Positions 1 to 7,145 of a stretch of 23,719 nucleotides of DNA are shown here, piece by piece; within the stretch, counting starts at the first letter, position 1, and each line of letters begins with the position of its first letter. The position numbers and the translations under genes were made by a program. The stretch comes from JBKPNX01 sp046732855 (GTDB lineage Bacteria; Pseudomonadota; Alphaproteobacteria; Geminicoccales; Geminicoccaceae). Where the stretch lies: the NCBI GenBank assembly GCA_046732855.1, contig JBKPNX010000261.1:1-23719 (forward strand). Direction: 5' to 3'. The notes beneath the pieces are model-generated. The model was not told where the DNA came from. It made no database searches and was given only the letters and a program-made list of their open reading frames with translations.

Positions 1-600
1 GGGGACCGCAAAAGCGAGGGCGGTTCCCTCGGCAATTTGGGTAGCTGCTACTACAGCCTGGGGGACTACCGCCGCGCCATCGAGAATTACGAGCAGCACC
101 TGGCCATCGCCCGCGAGATCGGGGACCGCCGGGGCGAGGGCAATGGACTCAGCGGACTGGGCCTGTGCTACGACAGCCTGGGGGACTACCGCCGCGCCAT
201 CGAGCATCACGAGCAGCACCTGGCCATCGCCCGCGAGATCGGGGACCGCCAAAGCGAGGGCGGTTCACTCGGCAACCTGGGCCTCTGCTACTTCAGGCTG
301 GGGGACTACCACCGCGCCATCGACCAGCACGAGCAGCACCTGGCCATCGCTCGCGAGACCGGGAACCGCCAGGGCGAGGGCACTGCACTCGGCAACCTGG
401 GCCTCTGCTATTTCAGCCTGGGGGATTACCGCCGCGCCATCGAGCATCACGAGCAGCGCCTGGCCATCGCCCGCGAGATCGGAGACCGCGGTGGCGAGGG
501 CGGTTCACTCGGCAACCTGGGCGTCTGCTACTACAGCCTGGGGAACTACCCCCGCGGCATCGAGCATTACGAGCAGAACCTCGCCATTGCCCGCGAGATC
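1..600 (+). repeat. Five tandem 120-bp units encoding TPRs
   Basis: The sequence repeats with an exact 120-base period (1-120, 121-240, 241-360, 361-480, 481-600). Long blocks such as ggggactaccgccgcgccat and ctggccatcgcccgcgagat recur almost unchanged. Each unit is one 40-residue TPR. Identity holds at synonymous positions as well, which points to recent duplication or gene conversion rather than only protein-level selection. A sixth unit (601-720) keeps the length but has diverged. Number and order of units could easily be misassembled from short reads. Confidence 0.95.
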
Positions 601-1188
601 GGGGACCGCGAAGGCGAGTGCAACGCCCTGGTAAACCTGGGCGATGTGTGCCGGGAGACGGGTCAGCTACCGCTGGCCTGAAAGCACTTTCAAGACGCCA
701 TCGACATCGCGGATGTGACTTCCAACCGACAAAACCAACACGAAGCGCGCTTCAGCCTCGCCCTCACCTGCCTTTACACGGGGGAGCTGGCAGCGGCGCG
801 TGAGAGCATCGACGAGGCTCGGCAGTACGACTACCCCGGAAACACCATGGCGGCCTGGACAGCGACGGGGATCATCCGGCTGCGGCAACGCGAGCCCGCG
901 GACGCGCGCGAGGCTTTTGCGCGGGGATTGGCGGAAGCGGATCGGCTGCTGGAGCTGTCCGGGCAGAACATCTCGGCCCTGGACCACAAGGGTCTGGCGC
1001 TGTGTGGTCTTGCGCTCTGCGAGGATGAACGCCATCTGCCCGCCGCCGAGGAGGCGTTCGCCACCGTCCGCAAGATCACGCGTGCCAAAGGCGTGGTGGC
1101 AAGCGTGCTAAACCTGTTCGACGCCCTGGCGGTCGCGGACAAGAAGGGTCTTCTGGCTCAGGTGCGCAAAGCCGCAGAAGGCGGGTGA
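1..1188 (+). pseudogene. TPR-array protein, 5' end outside window, interrupted by in-frame TGA
   Basis: Frame 1 is open from the first base and encodes five 40-residue tetratricopeptide units of the type GDRxxEGxxLGNLGxCYxSLGDY, ending in LAIAREI. A diverged sixth unit follows (GDREGECNALVNLG...). That unit is cut at 679-681 by TGA, yet the same frame continues with the rest of the repeat (KHFQDAIDIAD) and then about 155 more helical, TPR-like residues to a TGA at 1186-1188. The repeat keeps its exact 40-residue length across the stop, so a single base change (for example CGA to TGA) explains the break better than an indel. Apparent starts at 37 (TTG) and 715 (GTG) fall inside repeats and are not credible. 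TPR arrays of this 40-residue kind bind proteins and often follow NB-ARC or CHAT domains; what precedes this one cannot be seen. It could be a true nonsense mutation, a sequencing error or a readthrough site. Confidence 0.8.
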
Positions 1189-1522
1189 GCCGACCGAAGG
1201 CTCGATTTCCGCGTGAGGCCTGGCCAAGCGGGCGCGCCAAAGGGAAGCGATCGCCGGGCTGACCGCGCCGTGGCTGCAAGCCGGGGCTGCGGAACAAATT
1301 CCTGTTCCGTGCTACACATGATTTAGCACGCGGAGTCATCTGGCGGCGGGCAATCAGAGGCTGTCGGAGCGTCGTCCAAAAACCAAACGAACCCAAGAAC
1401 TCGCGCGATTTCAATGAGTTGACTTTTTGAGGCCGCGAGCACCGATCACACCGGCAGCATGATGGAAAGCGTGCTCCTGTCGGTGCTGACGCCCGAACCC
1501 GACAGTTGACCTGCCTGGCAGC

Positions 1523-1557
1523 CTCATCCGCCGGCCCAGGGGCTGCCGGCGGATGAG
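1523..1557. repeat. Perfect 13-bp inverted repeat, 9-base loop
   Basis: CTCATCCGCCGGC at 1523-1535 is followed after nine bases by its exact reverse complement at 1545-1557. The stem is very GC-rich and has no T-run after it on either strand, so it is not a classic intrinsic terminator. The right arm overlaps a segment (1552-1560, ATGAGAGAC) that can instead pair with GTCTCTCAT at 1608-1616, giving two mutually exclusive folds. Confidence 0.75.
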
Positions 1558-1587
1558 AGACGTCCGGTACTTCAACGGCCTGGGACG

Positions 1588-1661
1588 GCAGCCGGGCGTC
1601 AGGATTGTCTCTCATGCCAGCGTCCCTTCTGGGGGACCTTGGAGGGCAGACGCCCGGCTGC
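1588..1661. repeat. Perfect 13-bp inverted repeat, 48-base spacer
   Basis: GCAGCCGGGCGTC at 1588-1600 is matched by its exact reverse complement GACGCCCGGCTGC at 1649-1661. The spacer contains a further small dyad, GTCCC...GGGAC, at about 1622-1637. Together with the 1523-1557 hairpin it makes about 140 bases of nested pairing potential. Confidence 0.7.
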
Positions 1662-1776
1662 TCGTGCGCGCTACGGAAGAGCCCAAGCGGCAACACACCG
1701 GTTGCAAAGCTCAATCGGGGGGGGCGTCGGGGTCAGTTCGGAAGCCGCCGCTCTTCATTCAATTGCCTTTGCATCT

Positions 1777-2094
1777 TTAGCGCCTCGCTGATGGATCGTT
1801 ATCATTCATATAACCCAGGACTCCCGTGAGAATTGGGATGCCCTGCTCCGGATGGCCGGAATCGCAGAGCTCTTGCGCTTGGCGGAGGTCTGCAGCGGCG
1901 CTTCGCACATTAAGTGCTAAGGCAGTGCTCATCCTGGCCTCTACCCGCTGCAAGAGGTCGTCGCACTGGCCTGTGTCATTCACCTGAGCGGGGCGAATCT
2001 GAGTCGACGGAGAGCCTTGCGCGGCCAACTGACCACCCGGGGCAATCAGTGCCAACCCGATGGCGGCGGCCGGTAACACAAATCGCACACGCAT
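1777..2094 (-). CDS. Small secreted hypothetical protein (105 aa)
   Basis: The chosen start is the ATG at 2092-2094. A strong ribosome binding site (GAGAGGAGG) lies just before it, and the product then begins with a good signal peptide: MRVR, a hydrophobic stretch (FVLPAAAIGLALIAPG) and a likely cleavage site near QLAAQ. The mature part is about 80 residues with two cysteines (C44 in TGQCDDLL, C77 in QELCDSG) that could form a disulfide, and a helical centre (LLQRVEARMSTALALNVRSAAADLRQA shortened here to its features: Leu/Ala-rich heptads). The frame is open further upstream, but that part is not protein-like. The family is not recognised. The gene stands alone, facing the TPR gene tail to tail. 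Confidence 0.75.
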   Translation of the reverse strand: MRVRFVLPAAAIGLALIAPGGQLAAQGSPSTQIRPAQVNDTGQCDDLLQRVEARMSTALALNVRSAAADLRQAQELCDSGHPEQGIPILTGVLGYMNDNDPSARR

Positions 2095-2397
2095 GAGGCA
2101 ACCTCCTCTCTGAAGAAACCGATGCGTGCAATCTTCCTGATGGTTGAGGTTGTTCTCTTCGCCACTGGTATGGCGGGGAGGGCATCGGAAGCTCCGGTGC
2201 TGAATATGGCTGTATCGCTGTAGCATTTGACCACTCCATTTTCGAAAATCTTCGAACTCGTCATTTATCGTCCAGACGCACGCGAATCCCTGTGATCCAG
2301 TTCACAGCCAGGTGGTTTTTCGCATGTTGTGACCAAGTTTTCGTTCTCTTTGAGATTCTCGATTGCGTGTGAGTGTATCCTGCGCGGGGGATGGTGC
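2095..2397. other. Upstream region of the small secreted protein, less GC-rich
   Basis: About 300 bases with no supported gene. They should carry the promoter of the leftward secreted-protein gene. A perfect 12-base palindrome, ATTTTCGAAAAT, lies at 2238-2249, about 145 bases before the start codon, and could be an operator or chance. Base composition is visibly more AT-rich than the flanks. The right part abuts the transposase fossil and may be element-derived, but I cannot match it to a transposase. Confidence 0.4.
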
Positions 2398-2697
2398 GCC
2401 TTTGTCCTTCTGGAAGTCCGCGATGGTCTTGTGATCCCCGTCAGCCACAGCACTTCGACGCTGCGCCCCGCGCCTCGCGTTCCAGCCATCGCTTCGACTG
2501 GCCGGTTCCGGAAGCCTTAGATGTAAAGCTTGAGCAGGGCTGATGGATGATAGCTCGGCCGGTGCGTCGCCTCGGGGGCGACACCGTCGAACCCACGCTC
2601 ACCCAAGCCGATCGCATCCACGAAGCGGCGGATCACGCGGATGGGCTCGGCTCGTCGATCCAGCCGTCCAGGCATGCGGGAACAGCGTCGTCGCCAT
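2398..2697 (-). mobile_element. IS1182-family transposase fossil (N-terminal part, multiply frameshifted)
   Basis: Reading leftward, pieces in different frames line up with the N-terminal region of IS1182-type transposases. In order they are PACLDGWIDEPS; PIRVIRRFVDAIGLGERGF with ATHRPSYHPSALLKLYI; a TAA where the family has Tyr (LKLYIYGYLNR); QSKRWLEREA after a one-base shift; RSVEVLWLTG after another shift; and HKTIADFQKDKG after a small deletion. The DDE catalytic core is missing, so the element is dead. No terminal inverted repeats or target duplications could be fixed. The order and spacing of the motifs make the family call firm, although each piece is short. It marks past insertion and decay next to a broken SGNH gene. 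Confidence 0.85.
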
Positions 2698-2833
2698 CCG
2701 ATTCCGCCGTCGCCGTCAAGCAATCTTACCCTCCGCCGCGCTTTTGCACGGCGAGGTCGCGACCGGTCGTATCGGCCGCTGCCACGGCCTGCCCGGCGGC
2801 CGGCTGGTCCAATACTCCAAATCGGATCGATTT

Positions 2834-3957
2834 TTAGTTGGTCGCGCCGGCCGCCGATTGTGCGGGCGTGAGATCATAGCGGTTCGGATCACGGCGCAAG
2901 TGGTCGAGGACCGCGTCCGCGATCACGCGGTAGCCGGCCGCATTGGGATGGCCATCCACTTCGAAGAACAGACGCGTCCCTTGGCGGGCGCTGGCCTGGA
3001 GAAGTGGCGTGAGGTCGAGGTAGGGAATCTTTGCCGCATCGAATGCGGTGAGGAATGACGCGACCGCACGCCCTGGCGGCTCGTCGAGCAGCGGCAGATA
3101 CACCTCCTCCTTGGTCGGCATCAGCAGCACGAGGAAACGGCTGCCGTTCCGTTCGGCCAAGGCGCGAGCCTGCTCCACGGTATCGAGGACCAAGCGGAAA
3201 TTGGGGTGATCAGGCGTCATCTCGAAATCGTGCCTGGCATAGAGTCCGGGCACGAGCTGCAGCCGGCCGCCATCCGGGAAATCGATCGTCCGGTCACCCC
3301 CGATGGCGAGTGCCTTCTGGCTTGCGTGATGTAACAAGTTCACCAGATAGCTTTGCTCGAGCACGCGCCGGATGCTTCCGCGTGGAGTATCCTCAGCGTT
3401 CCGCTTGAGGAGGTAATTGCCCTGTGAGCCCGCCTTCACCCAGCGGTCGAAAACCACGGCATCAGTCACGTCGTTCCCAGGGAACAGGCAGAACAGGACG
3501 AGAGCCGGCTGCAAAGCCCGGCCGAATTTTTCGTAGCTCCGCAGATATTGCTGGGGGGTAAGCCAGGCAGACCGAGATTGATGATCCGATTCCCTGGCAA
3601 CCGAGCCGCGAGCAGGGTGGTCCACGTCTGGTCATCGTCCACGCCGTAACCGAACGCCATGGAATCGCCGAGCACCACGATGCCAGCGCGCTCTGGCCAG
3701 GGTGAAGGATTGCGGAATCCGTGCTCATCGGTGGTGAAGGTGAACGCGAAATCACCATGCGGGCGCTCGATTCGGGCGACGTGATTCGGCGGATAGATGT
3801 ACCCCAGGTAAGGGTCCGGGAGCGTGACCGGGCGGCTCGTCTCGCGCCAATGGAGGCGCAGCTGAAGTTCTTCCGGCATCAGCCCCGGAAACGCTCGCAA
3901 CGAAACCTCGGCCAATCCCAGCGCCAAGAAGATGCTGGCGCCGAGCAAGGCGAGCAC
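2834..3957 (-). pseudogene. SGNH/GDSL-type hydrolase, broken by one frameshift
   Basis: Two overlapping leftward frames make one protein. The first (from GTG at 3955-3957) has an N-terminal membrane anchor or signal (LALLGASIFLALGLAEVSL), the TTDEHGFRNP motif and the block I nucleophile motif VVLGDSMAFGYG (Ser about 99), and reaches INLGLPGLP. The second resumes at PQQYLRSYEKFG, with block III LFPGNDVTD and the C-terminal catalytic motif EVDGHPNAAGY (Asp/His). Inserting one C in the C6 run (G6 at 3553-3558 on the plus strand) joins them as GLPGLPPQQYL, exactly the family spacing, giving about 375 residues. All catalytic residues survive, so the break is recent or a homopolymer sequencing error. 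Relatives often modify acyl groups on exopolysaccharide; the substrate here is unknown. Confidence 0.85.
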
Positions 3958-4551
3958 TGCAGCGATCGATTTTAGGCGCCGTATTCCTTCTCCCGATTCC
4001 CGACGTGGCGGCCAGCTTAGTCTAAAATGGTGTCCGACCAGCCCCGGCGACAGCCCGCGACGCGGAGCAGGCCTGCGCGTCCAACGAAAAAGACGTTGCT
4101 CGCTCTAGGGAAAGTCCAACACGGGGGCTTCGAGAACAAAGCCCGGGGTCAGTCTCGAACGCTGGGCTTCTCAGAGCCAATCGGTGTTCGTCCGCACGGG
4201 TCAATTACGGTGGCGGGGAAGTCAGCCCGCGTTGCGGATCGAGCCTGACGCGCTGGGGGGCAGCGCGCTGGACGGCCCTGGCCAAGACATGCTTTGGCCC
4301 CCGCGGGTTCGTGGCGCGGGTCGCTCGAGCGGCCCAATCCGTGCGCGCTCAGGACCGGTCCTCCTTCGTCGGGAAGTGACCTGCCGTGGCGCGCGGCACT
4401 CCCGCGGGCCGACCCGGGTTGCCTGATATGGCCGATAAGCGCATGCTGGTCGTGCCGCCGAGCTTGTCAAGGGATCTCGGCGCTCGGGAGGAGGCATGCC
4501 GGATCTTGCTCGCACGCAGGATGGCTCGGTTAGCACGAAGGGACGCTCCAG
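3958..4551. other. 594-base stretch without a supported gene
   Basis: It lies between the divergent SGNH gene and the small exported protein gene, so promoters for both should be here; none could be fixed. A perfect 12-base palindrome, AGGACCGGTCCT, is at 4351-4362. A long leftward open frame crosses this stretch and the next gene, but its translation is low-complexity, Arg/Pro-rich and without domains, as expected for an antisense frame in GC-rich DNA. Confidence 0.5.
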
Positions 4552-4929
4552 ATGAAAGGTCGCCATTTGGCCCAGTTGGCCAGTGTGCTCTTGCTCGCAG
4601 GGAGTGGCACGTCTTTTGCGCAGTGCGAAACCAAAGAGATGAACCAAGACTTCGCCTACACGGCGAAAGGTGGAGTTGGCCCAGTTTGCGTCAACGACTA
4701 TGAACAGAGTGAGAAATTCTGTATTGCCGGCGGGAAGATAGCAACTTATAAATACGACGTCATCGACGAGAAGAACATGGTCGGCACGACCGAGGTCAAA
4801 CAGCTCGACGATCGATGCCTGGAGGCGAAGACGATCGGGCACGCCAAGGAGGCAAGCCGGACCCCGAACGGTTACCTGTGCCAGCCAGCACAACGTACCA
4901 TCCAGATTCATATCTCCTATTGTCAGTAA
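4552..4929 (+). CDS. Exported six-cysteine hypothetical protein (125 aa)
   Basis: The ATG at 4552 follows a purine-rich AAGGGACG ribosome binding site. Residues 1-23 form a signal peptide (MKGRHLAQLASVLLLAGSGTSFA) with cleavage expected before Gln24. The mature domain of about 100 residues has six cysteines (about C25, C46, C57, C89, C110, C124), an even number that suits three disulfides in a periplasmic or secreted fold. Codon use is less GC-biased than in the neighbours (for example gaaattctgtatt), hinting at acquisition from elsewhere. No family is recognised. It stands alone, facing the phosphodiesterase gene tail to tail. Confidence 0.75.
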   Translation: MKGRHLAQLASVLLLAGSGTSFAQCETKEMNQDFAYTAKGGVGPVCVNDYEQSEKFCIAGGKIATYKYDVIDEKNMVGTTEVKQLDDRCLEAKTIGHAKEASRTPNGYLCQPAQRTIQIHISYCQ

Positions 4930-5154
4930 CAGCTCAGCGCAGGCGATCTGAGCCGGGGTGCCGCCGGGCAACACGCGTTGTCGACGGGCGGCAAAGCGCG
5001 CATCTTCGCATAAGTCGAGTACGGCGCGGTGTGCCCTGCCGCCCGAAACGGGCTGATTGGCGTGCGCGTCACGATCCGGCCGAGTGTTCGGCTGCGCATC
5101 GGGGGCGTAACGGGACGGCCCGATCGTGCCTGCAGACGGGACGGTCGGCCGCAG

Positions 5155-5176
5155 GCGTGGCCCGCTCCGGCCACGC
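5155..5176 (-). terminator. Hairpin just past the phosphodiesterase stop codon
   Basis: GCGTGGCC (5155-5162) and GGCCACGC (5169-5176) form a perfect 8-bp stem with a six-base loop, ending about ten bases beyond the stop codon of the leftward gene. Position and stability suit a transcription end or 3' protective hairpin; there is no T-run, so termination is inferred. Confidence 0.45.
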
Positions 5177-5185
5177 AAAGCGGGT

Positions 5186-6724
5186 TTAGGCAGCTTGCCG
5201 CAGAGCCGCGACCGGCAGACCGGCCAGTGCCGGCTCCGGCGGCAGATGCAGGAGCGAGCGGATCGTCGGCGCGAGGTCGATGATGTCGGCGGTCGGCAGG
5301 CGGCCCTTGTTCGGCAAGCTCGGCCCGACCGCCAGCAGGAAACCCTCGGGCCGGTGATTGCCGCTGCGAGCGTCGGGGTGCTTGCCTGGCAGCGGCCAGG
5401 GGATCATGCCGAAATGGGCAGAGCGCACGGCACGATGGCGGCTGGCGGGGCTCTCCGCCCAACGGACGATCAGGTCGGGCAACAGATGGCGGCGGCAGCC
5501 GCTCGGGTATAGCCGCTCGCTCCTGCCCACTTCGGCAACTACGGGCTCGCCGGTATCCTCGTCGACGAAGCTGTGCAGGCCCACGATGATCCGTTGGCAG
5601 AGCGAGTCGAACGGCAAGCCTGGCTCGACCACGCCTTTCGCCTCCCGCCCCGCGCAGTTCACCCGTATGTAGCCGTGCTGATCGGCCGTCAGGGCGTGCG
5701 CTTCGGTCGTCTGCCAATTGACGCCGTGCACCCGCCAGAAGGATGTCAGTCGATCCTGCACCGCGAGCGGCAGCTTGGATTTGAGCTCGCTACGCCAGAC
5801 CGAGGGCAGCGCCTGGCGTATGCCGCGTAGCATGCTCTGCGACGTGTCGGCGGGGCACCCGCTCAGAATCCGGGCGAGCATGCTGGCCAGGATCGGCACC
5901 CGGCTGGTGTTCGGCCCCATCCCGTGCAGCGAGCACACGAGGAGCGTCGCTTCCGACCCGGCCGTTTCAACCAGCCGGCCGATCGCCCGGTCGCATTCGA
6001 CGTAGACGTCCTTCAGGGCCGAACCGAGGGCGTGCGCTTCGTCTTCGCTCGGGGCGCCGGCCACGCAAGAGAGATCCCAGAGCTTGTGTCCGGCTCGGTG
6101 CACGGCCCCGAACGAGACCGCGAAGAAGTCCCAGGGATGCTCGATCATCAGGCGTTGGGCGAGCGTGCCCACCCGCTCCGCCGCGGTGCGCAAAGCGTCG
6201 CGCAGCGAGAGGAGTTCGGACGCGGCCTGCAGGCGATGGATTTCCGGGCCGAGCGGCGAGGGGCCGATCTCGCGCCGTACCCAATCCATGATCGCCGCGG
6301 GATAGGCACCGGGCGGCGCGAGCGTGTCGTGGCTCGCCCAGCCGGTGATTTCGATCCCATTGAACGGCTCGGGACTGTAGGTCTGCGGGATATCCAGGGT
6401 GATCGCTCGCCGGCCGTCCCGGCCGAAGTCGCGCCAGAACGGTTGGACCGGCAGCCAGTCGGGCGTCGGGCGGCGCGCCTGCATCTCGTCGGCGCGCCAT
6501 TGCAAGAACTGATAGATGCCGTGATCCGCCGGGGTGCGGCCGGTGAAGAACGTTGGCCAGGGCGAGCCCGTCAACCACTTGGCGCTCGATGCCAGCCTGC
6601 CGTACACGCCGACTGTTCGAAGCTTGCGCAGGTTCGGCAGCGAGCCGTCCGCGATCCACCGTTCCACCAGCTCGGGCTCGGCAGCATCCAGGGCGATGAG
6701 CAGCACGCGTCGCGGCTTGTCCAT
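5186..6724 (-). CDS. Alkaline-phosphatase-superfamily phosphodiesterase/nucleotide pyrophosphatase-like protein
   Basis: The product is 512 residues from the ATG at 6722-6724, preceded by a GGGGGGA ribosome binding site; an upstream TTG (6745) in frame is less likely. It matches the type I phosphodiesterase/nucleotide pyrophosphatase branch. VLLIALDAAEP holds the first metal-binding Asp (about D13). SPWPTFFTGRTPADHG holds the Thr nucleophile (about T58) and a conserved His. AVHRAGHKLWD is the central metal motif, and SGNHRPEGFLLAVGP the C-terminal His motif. The usual SDHG motif reads SLHGMGPN, so one expected Asp ligand is Leu; some relatives share the HGMGPN form. No signal peptide is seen, so it is probably cytoplasmic. 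Substrates in this family range from nucleotides to lipid or sugar phosphodiesters and cannot be chosen here. Confidence 0.85.
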   Translation of the reverse strand: MDKPRRVLLIALDAAEPELVERWIADGSLPNLRKLRTVGVYGRLASSAKWLTGSPWPTFFTGRTPADHGIYQFLQWRADEMQARRPTPDWLPVQPFWRDFGRDGRRAITLDIPQTYSPEPFNGIEITGWASHDTLAPPGAYPAAIMDWVRREIGPSPLGPEIHRLQAASELLSLRDALRTAAERVGTLAQRLMIEHPWDFFAVSFGAVHRAGHKLWDLSCVAGAPSEDEAHALGSALKDVYVECDRAIGRLVETAGSEATLLVCSLHGMGPNTSRVPILASMLARILSGCPADTSQSMLRGIRQALPSVWRSELKSKLPLAVQDRLTSFWRVHGVNWQTTEAHALTADQHGYIRVNCAGREAKGVVEPGLPFDSLCQRIIVGLHSFVDEDTGEPVVAEVGRSERLYPSGCRRHLLPDLIVRWAESPASRHRAVRSAHFGMIPWPLPGKHPDARSGNHRPEGFLLAVGPSLPNKGRLPTADIIDLAPTIRSLLHLPPEPALAGLPVAALRQAA

Positions 6725-7145
6725 CTGCGTTTTCCCCCCGGGCAATTTGGGTTTCGTTCACTATGGGCAAAATTTTCGTAGATAGCCAGAAGAATTGCAC
6801 AAACAGTCGAGATTTTTCCGCTAACCAGCAGATTTGTCATACCAACACAGCTCACCCGCTCTTGCAGGAGCGTGCATCAATCCGCCCTTACCCCGTCGAC
6901 CTCACCGCGGTAGACGTGTTTTGCGCGCGGGCGATGCTGCGAAGCCAAGTAAACGGTCGCGGGAACGTCGGGCCGGCTGTTCGAAAGATCAACTTACCAG
7001 ACGGCAGGTGATGCTTGAATTTCAGTAAGACGAGAGAGCCGGTGCGACCGGTCCCCATAAGTCATCGCTGCCGGCGAGATTGCTCGCCCCTGTGACGCTC
7101 GCAGCCAGCCGTGGGCAGCCAGCGCGTTCTCGCCTTGGCAGGATT
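6725..7145. other. Upstream region of the phosphodiesterase and downstream region of the RTX gene
   Basis: About 420 bases with no supported gene. The part at 6760-6850 is AT-rich and is the likely promoter region of the leftward phosphodiesterase gene, though no clear -35/-10 pair stands out. A small hairpin near 7073-7088 lies beyond the RTX stop codon. Confidence 0.45.
7073..7088 (-). terminator. Possible short hairpin past the RTX gene
   Basis: GGCGAG (7073-7078), loop ATTG and CTCGCC (7083-7088) form a 6-bp stem about 58 bases after the leftward RTX gene's stop. No T-run follows, so a terminator role is weakly supported. Confidence 0.25.

Larger units (their letters stand above)
1189..1776. 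other. 588-base stretch without a convincing gene
   Basis: Short frames here have no recognisable domain or ribosome binding site. The second half carries several inverted repeats (listed separately). It sits between the 3' end of the TPR gene and the 3' end of a small secreted-protein gene on the other strand, so the hairpins could serve as transcription end points, encode a structured RNA, or be remnants of a mobile element. Confidence 0.6.

Noticed and set aside
1..600. Regular repeats that might be a CRISPR array
   Set aside because: The 120-base period codes for continuous TPR units and lacks alternating repeats and unique spacers.
679..681. TGA read as Trp through an altered genetic code
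   Set aside because: Several intact genes in the window end at TGA (dctP, dctM, cytochrome c), so TGA is a stop in this organism.
1321..1440. Possible IS end near TGAGTTGACTTTTTGAGG
   Set aside because: The look is suggestive, but no matching inverted end, target duplication or transposase piece could be found beside it.
4605..4619. Sigma54-like TGGCAC-N5-TTGC
   Set aside because: Matches consensus but lies inside the signal-peptide codons of the 4552 gene with no gene start suitably downstream; taken as chance.
4222..5178. Leftward open frame of 318 codons
   Set aside because: Covers a non-coding gap and the antisense of the six-cysteine protein. No ribosome binding site or domain, Arg/Pro-rich.
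5186..6745. TTG start at 6745 for the phosphodiesterase
   Set aside because: The ATG at 6722-6724 has a well-placed G-rich ribosome binding site and starts just before the first conserved strand; the seven extra residues include part of that site.
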